A stretch of 10,548 bases of DNA from the NCBI GenBank assembly GCA_018334525.1, contig JAGXLT010000013.1:1-10548 (forward strand). The letters run 5' to 3'. This document shows positions 7,237 to 10,548 of this stretch, piece after piece. A model generated the notes under the pieces. The model made no database searches and was not told the DNA's origin. It was given only the letters and a program-made list of their open reading frames with translations. Each line of letters opens with the position of its first letter. The first letter of the stretch is position 1. The stretch is from Gammaproteobacteria bacterium (GTDB lineage Bacteria; Pseudomonadota; Gammaproteobacteria; Nitrococcales; Nitrococcaceae). The translations under genes and the position numbers were made by a program.

Positions 7237-8428
7237 GGCGATGCGCTATCCAAGGCTGGAGGCCATGTTGAGTCGTCGTACCCCTTTGGGTGCCGATCAC
7301 GACGGGCTTTTGATCCTGACTATTGGCCTTTTGCTTGGCATCGGCATTGTGATGATGGGATCTGCATCGCTGGCAATCGGTCAGCAAGAAAACGGTCAGG
7401 CAACGCACTATCTCATTCGTCAGCTTTTGTTTTTGTTACCGGCAGGGGTGGCGATGACCACCGCTCTACTTATGCCGTTGGATAGGTTACGGCAATGGGC
7501 ACCATTCATCTTGCTCGGCTCGATATTTTTACTGGTTTTAGTACTTGTGCCTGGCGTTGGTAAAGAGATTAATGGCGCAACCCGCTGGTTGCCCGTTGGC
7601 GTGATCAATCTGCAGGTCTCCGAGGTCGCTAGGGTCGGATTTATTATCTATCTTGCTGCGCACTTAGTGCGCCAGGGAGAAAAAGGGGCACTGTCGCTGA
7701 GCGCATTAGTCGCCCCGGCTGTTCTGATGGCGATGGCTGGCGTTTTATTGCTCGCGCAGCCTGATTTTGGCGCGCTTGTAGTGTTGGCAGTCACGCTCGG
7801 CAGTATGTTGTTTGTTGCCGGCATATCCCTGGGTGTTTTCTTGCTGCTTGCCGTTGCGGTGCTGGCACTTGGCACGGTGCTGGTGGTCTCCGCACCTTAC
7901 CGTTTAGAGCGCCTGACGGCTTTTCGGGATCCGTGGGCGGATCCCTTTGATACGGGGTTTCAGTTAACACAATCACTGATTGCGGTAGGCCGGGGAGAGT
8001 GGTTCGGGGTTGGTCTTGGCAATAGCGTGCAAAAGCTTTTCTATCTTCCCGAGGCGCATACCGACTTTCTGTTTGCCGTGCTTGCTGAGGAATTTGGCTT
8101 GCTTGGCATGGTTGTCGTGATCGGCCTTTACACATTTTTAATGTTACGAATCTGTGCCATTGGCTCTGCAAGTTTTCAGGCGAGTCGTCCGTTTGGTGGC
8201 CTGCTGGCCTATGGAGTGGCCGTTAGCCTGGGCTTCCAGGCGTTCGTCAACATGGGCGTTAATCTGGGGCTGCTGCCAACAAAAGGGCTAACGCTGCCGT
8301 TAATGAGCTACGGGGGCAGCAGTCTGGTAATGACTGCGGCGGTGTTGGGGCTGGTTTTGCGGGTGGACTATGAGCGCCGAGTGAGCCAGCGTGCGGCAAG
8401 CGATCTGAATCGCAGGAGGTCGAGATGA
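7229..8428 (+). CDS. ftsW: Septal peptidoglycan glycosyltransferase FtsW (SEDS family)
   Basis: FtsW polymerises lipid II into septal glycan strands with FtsI. From ATG 7229 it is 399 residues (E. coli FtsW 414). A cytoplasmic tail of about 25 residues is followed by roughly ten hydrophobic segments. SEDS motifs are VGKEINGATRWLPVG at 110-124, LLLAQPDFGALVV at 173-185, FRDPWADPFDTGFQLTQSL at 232-250, GLGNSVQKLFYLPEAHTDF at 262-280 with Asp279 (matching the catalytic Asp297 of E. coli), and TKGLTLPLMSYGGSS at 351-365. The PEAHTDF and GNSVQKL forms fit FtsW better than RodA, as does the dcw context. The motif usually written QPSE is QVSE (129-132). The gene overlaps murD by 8 bases and murG by 4. 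The frame is open upstream to about 7013, but that translation is not SEDS-like and is the shadow of murD. Confidence 0.96.
   Translation: MAEAMRYPRLEAMLSRRTPLGADHDGLLILTIGLLLGIGIVMMGSASLAIGQQENGQATHYLIRQLLFLLPAGVAMTTALLMPLDRLRQWAPFILLGSIFLLVLVLVPGVGKEINGATRWLPVGVINLQVSEVARVGFIIYLAAHLVRQGEKGALSLSALVAPAVLMAMAGVLLLAQPDFGALVVLAVTLGSMLFVAGISLGVFLLLAVAVLALGTVLVVSAPYRLERLTAFRDPWADPFDTGFQLTQSLIAVGRGEWFGVGLGNSVQKLFYLPEAHTDFLFAVLAEEFGLLGMVVVIGLYTFLMLRICAIGSASFQASRPFGGLLAYGVAVSLGFQAFVNMGVNLGLLPTKGLTLPLMSYGGSSLVMTAAVLGLVLRVDYERRVSQRAASDLNRRRSR
7926..7945 (+). repeat. Short perfect inverted repeat inside ftsW
   Basis: GGGATCC (7926-7932) and GGATCCC (7939-7945) are perfect inverted arms around the loop GTGGGC. 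The DNA encodes DPWADP of the conserved SEDS loop, where the repeated Asp-Pro codons create the symmetry. It has no U-run fit for a terminator and is probably a coding by-product. Confidence 0.8.
8414..8420 (+). promoter_or_regulatory. Strong ribosome binding site for murG
   Basis: AGGAGGT is a full match to the anti-Shine-Dalgarno complement, 4 bases before the murG ATG at 8425. It is the strongest site in the window and sits in the last codons of ftsW. Confidence 0.8.
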
Positions 8429-9507
8429 ACGCTCGGCCTGTACTTATTGCAGCGGGTGGTACGGGTGGCCATGTCTTTCCCGGGCTGGCGGTGGCTGATG
8501 CGCTTAAGGCGAGGGATATTCCGGTGATCTGGGTGGGTACGCCGTATGGACTGGAATCACGCGTGATACCTGAAGCCGGCGTGCCTTTTGCGCCGCTATC
8601 GATTCGCGGGCTGCGCGGCAACGGTTTGTTCGGTTGGTTGCTGGCGCCCTGGCGCATTATGCGCGCGTTGATTGGTGCGGTCATGCTGCTGCGCCGGTAT
8701 CAACCGCGCGTTGTTCTGGGTATGGGCGGATATGTTGCAGGCCCTGTGGGTCTGGCGGCATGGCTTTTACGTCGGCCGCTGGTTATTCATGAACAAAATG
8801 CGATTGCGGGCATGACGAATCGCTGGTTATCGCGCCTGGCGGTGCGAGTTCTAACCGGCCTGCATGCTGAGTTTCCGCAGGCAACCGATGTCCTTGACAC
8901 CGGCAACCCGATTCGAAGTGAGCTGACGCGACATGATGACCCGGAGGTAAGGTATGCCGCTCGGGGCCATCAGCCGCCACGTGTGCTGGTTTTGGGTGGA
9001 AGCCTCGGAGCGCGCAGTTTAAATCAGGTGATGCCCGCTGCCTTTGCTAAATGGCCGGCGGATCAGCGCCCTGAGATTGTTCATCAAGCGGGTGAGCGAA
9101 CAGTTTCTGAAGCTCGTGCTGCTTATGCCTCGGCCGGCGTCGATGCCGACGTTCGCGTATTTATTGCAGACATGCAGACAGTTTATGACTGGGCCGATCT
9201 TGTGGTGGCTCGCGCCGGGGCGTTAACTGTATCCGAACTGGCGGCCGCGGGTGTGCCCGCTTTGCTGGTGCCGTTTCCACATGCCGTGGATGACCACCAA
9301 ACCGCCAACGCGCAGTTTTTGGTAAACGCCCGGGCAGCTGAGTTGATGCCGGATGCTCAGCTTGAGCCTGACGCGGTGTTCGACTGCTTGCAGCGACTAT
9401 TAGCCGATCGGAACCAGTTAGCGGAAATGGCTTGTCGGGCGCAACGCCTGGCACAGCCACGAGCGGCTGAACGCGTAGCAGATGAGTGCCTGGCGGTGGC
9501 AGCATGA
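8425..9507 (+). CDS. murG: Lipid II synthase: UDP-GlcNAc transferase (MurG)
   Basis: MurG transfers GlcNAc from UDP-GlcNAc to lipid I, forming lipid II at the cytoplasmic face of the membrane. It is 360 residues, a normal length, with two Rossmann-like (GT-B) domains. The N-terminal domain has the glycine-rich loop [16 protein letters not shown] at 9-24 with His16, GLRG at 62-65, [11 protein letters not shown] at 97-107, and [13 protein letters not shown] at 121-133. The linker has GNPIR at 160-164. The C-terminal UDP-GlcNAc-binding domain has [13 protein letters not shown] at 188-200, [14 protein letters not shown] at 263-276 with Glu271, and [14 protein letters not shown] at 283-296. The start at 8425 overlaps the ftsW stop (ATGA) and follows a full AGGAGGT. 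The 3' end overlaps murC by 4 bases in the same way. Confidence 0.98.
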   Translation: MNARPVLIAAGGTGGHVFPGLAVADALKARDIPVIWVGTPYGLESRVIPEAGVPFAPLSIRGLRGNGLFGWLLAPWRIMRALIGAVMLLRRYQPRVVLGMGGYVAGPVGLAAWLLRRPLVIHEQNAIAGMTNRWLSRLAVRVLTGLHAEFPQATDVLDTGNPIRSELTRHDDPEVRYAARGHQPPRVLVLGGSLGARSLNQVMPAAFAKWPADQRPEIVHQAGERTVSEARAAYASAGVDADVRVFIADMQTVYDWADLVVARAGALTVSELAAAGVPALLVPFPHAVDDHQTANAQFLVNARAAELMPDAQLEPDAVFDCLQRLLADRNQLAEMACRAQRLAQPRAAERVADECLAVAA

Positions 9508-10548
9508 AAGCGCCAGTGTCCTACCAGCTTGAGCAGGGCGCACCCGGCGCGATGGGCCAGGTTAGGCGGCTGCATTTTGTGGGGATTGGTGGCGCCGGAA
9601 TGGGCGGTATTGCTGAGGTGTTATTAAATCTCGGTTATGCCGTATCCGGTAGCGATCTTCGAGAAAATGCAGTCACTGAGCGGCTCAGTGAGTTGGGTGC
9701 GACGGTATTTATTGGTCATGATGCTTCTCAACTGGCCGGCGCGGATGCGCTTGTTATCTCTACCGCCGTGGGTGATGAAAACCCCGAGGTGGCTGCAGCT
9801 AGAGCACAACGAATCCCGGTGGTGCGGCGGGCTGAAATGCTTGCGGAGCTTATGCGCTTTCGGTTTGGTATTGCGGTTGCGGGTACGCATGGGAAAACCA
9901 CAACAACGAGTCTGATCGCCAGTATTCTGGGTGAAGCTGATTTGGATCCCACTTTTGTGATTGGGGGCCGACTCAACAGCGCAGCAAGTCATGCGCGCCT
10001 GGGCACCGGGCGATACCTGGTTGCGGAGGCTGACGAAAGCGACGCTTCCTTCCTGCACCTCAACCCGATGATGGCAGTCATTACCAATGTAGACGCTGAC
10101 CACCTCGATACGTATGGCGGTGATTTTGATCGTTTACGTGCCACGTTTGTGGAATTTGTTCACCATCTGCCTTTTTATGGGCTGGCCGTGTTGTGTGAAG
10201 ACGACCCGGTTCTAAAAGTCATGATGAGTGAGTTGGCTCGCCCGACGATGACGTATGGCTTTAGCGCAGAGGCCGATGTGCGGGCAACCGGGTTAAGCGC
10301 CGCCGGATCGCAAACGCGATTTACCGTGGTGAGCGCTGGCCATGATGATTTACCCGTTACGCTGAACTTGCCGGGGCGGCATAACGTACTCAATGCGTTG
10401 GCAGCAATTGGCATTGCGCGCGCACTGGGTGTAGCAGACGCGCCGATTCAGCGTGCGTTGGAAGCTTTCTCTGGCATTGGTCGACGTTTCCAGCCGATAG
10501 GCACCTTACCAGTGACTGGCGGGCATGCGGCACTGCTCGATGATTACG
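9504..10548 (+). CDS. murC: UDP-MurNAc:L-alanine ligase (MurC), N-terminal 348 residues, cut by window end
   Basis: MurC attaches L-alanine to UDP-MurNAc, the first step of the peptide stem. The 348 visible residues cover the UDP-binding domain, the ATPase domain and the start of the C-terminal domain. Motifs are [17 protein letters not shown] at 24-40, [12 protein letters not shown] at 108-119, the P-loop [10 protein letters not shown] at 126-135, [13 protein letters not shown] at 174-186, [11 protein letters not shown] at 194-204, LPFYG at 222-226, [11 protein letters not shown] at 291-301, and GRRFQ at 326-330. The frame runs off the window just after LLDDY, so the family's GHHP region and the rest (E. 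coli MurC is 491 residues) are missing only because of the edge. ATG 9504 leaves 16 residues before [14 protein letters not shown], the same spacing as in E. coli. ATG 9552 is a weaker choice. Only a weak GGTGG (9495-9499) precedes 9504, so coupling to murG (ATGA overlap) may matter. Confidence 0.97.
   Translation, partial: MKAPVSYQLEQGAPGAMGQVRRLHFVGIGGAGMGGIAEVLLNLGYAVSGSDLRENAVTERLSELGATVFIGHDASQLAGADALVISTAVGDENPEVAAARAQRIPVVRRAEMLAELMRFRFGIAVAGTHGKTTTTSLIASILGEADLDPTFVIGGRLNSAASHARLGTGRYLVAEADESDASFLHLNPMMAVITNVDADHLDTYGGDFDRLRATFVEFVHHLPFYGLAVLCEDDPVLKVMMSELARPTMTYGFSAEADVRATGLSAAGSQTRFTVVSAGHDDLPVTLNLPGRHNVLNALAAIGIARALGVADAPIQRALEAFSGIGRRFQPIGTLPVTGGHAALLDDY
9673..9691 (+). repeat. 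19-base palindrome with one central base inside murC
   Basis: TCACTGAGC (9673-9681) and GCTCAGTGA (9683-9691) are perfect inverted arms around a single G. It encodes VTERLSE of MurC residues 57-63. No other copy was seen in the window. Chance within coding sequence is the default reading. Confidence 0.9.

Noticed and set aside
7926..7948. Hairpin followed by TTT in ftsW as a possible intrinsic terminator
   Set aside because: The stem is only 7 bp, the T-run is 3 bases, and the sequence encodes the conserved DPWADPF loop in the middle of an operon that must be read through.
8259..8684. Antisense open frame of 141 codons across the ftsW/murG junction
   Set aside because: Low-complexity Ala/Ser/Pro translation opposite two conserved genes; no start signal or domain.
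9624..10103. Antisense open frame of 159 codons opposite murC
   Set aside because: It is opposite well-conserved MurC motifs, has no recognisable domain, and its composition fits a shadow of the coding strand.

Overview
This window is an ordinary but very compact stretch of a division and cell wall (dcw) cluster. Every gene is on the + strand, in the order ftsL(partial)-ftsI-murE-murF-mraY-murD-ftsW-murG-murC(partial). The order, the meso-diaminopimelate type of MurE, and a MraY of the same length as the E. coli protein (360 residues) with near-identical core motifs all point to a Gram-negative gammaproteobacterium of moderately high GC. The species cannot be named from this sequence. Several proteins are clearly diverged from E. 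coli, so it is not an enteric bacterium.

Layout: positions 1-279 hold the C-terminal part of FtsL, a divisome scaffold. Positions 272-1960 hold FtsI (PBP3), the septal transpeptidase. Positions 1960-4811 hold MurE and MurF, which finish the UDP-MurNAc-pentapeptide. Positions 4805-5887 hold MraY, which makes lipid I. Positions 5887-7236 hold MurD (D-Glu addition). Positions 7229-8428 hold FtsW, the SEDS septal glycosyltransferase. Positions 8425-9507 hold MurG, which makes lipid II. Positions 9504-10548 hold the first 348 residues of MurC (L-Ala addition), cut by the window edge. The genes that normally come before (mraZ, rsmH) and after (murB and/or ddl, ftsQ, ftsA, ftsZ) lie outside.

Together these genes cover MurC, MurD, MurE and MurF peptide-stem assembly, transfer to undecaprenyl phosphate (MraY), GlcNAc addition (MurG), and septal polymerisation and crosslinking (FtsW-FtsI, with FtsL as a regulatory partner). 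Only lipid II flipping and the later divisome genes are missing.

All eight gene junctions overlap by 1 to 8 bases, so the window has no intergenic base. No internal promoter, terminator, RNA gene, mobile element or CRISPR array could be seen, and no antisense frame looked like a real gene. I found no previously undescribed system. The points worth a second look are small: substitutions in conserved motifs of MurE, MurD and FtsW, the unbroken chain of overlapping genes, and two perfect palindromes inside murF and murC.
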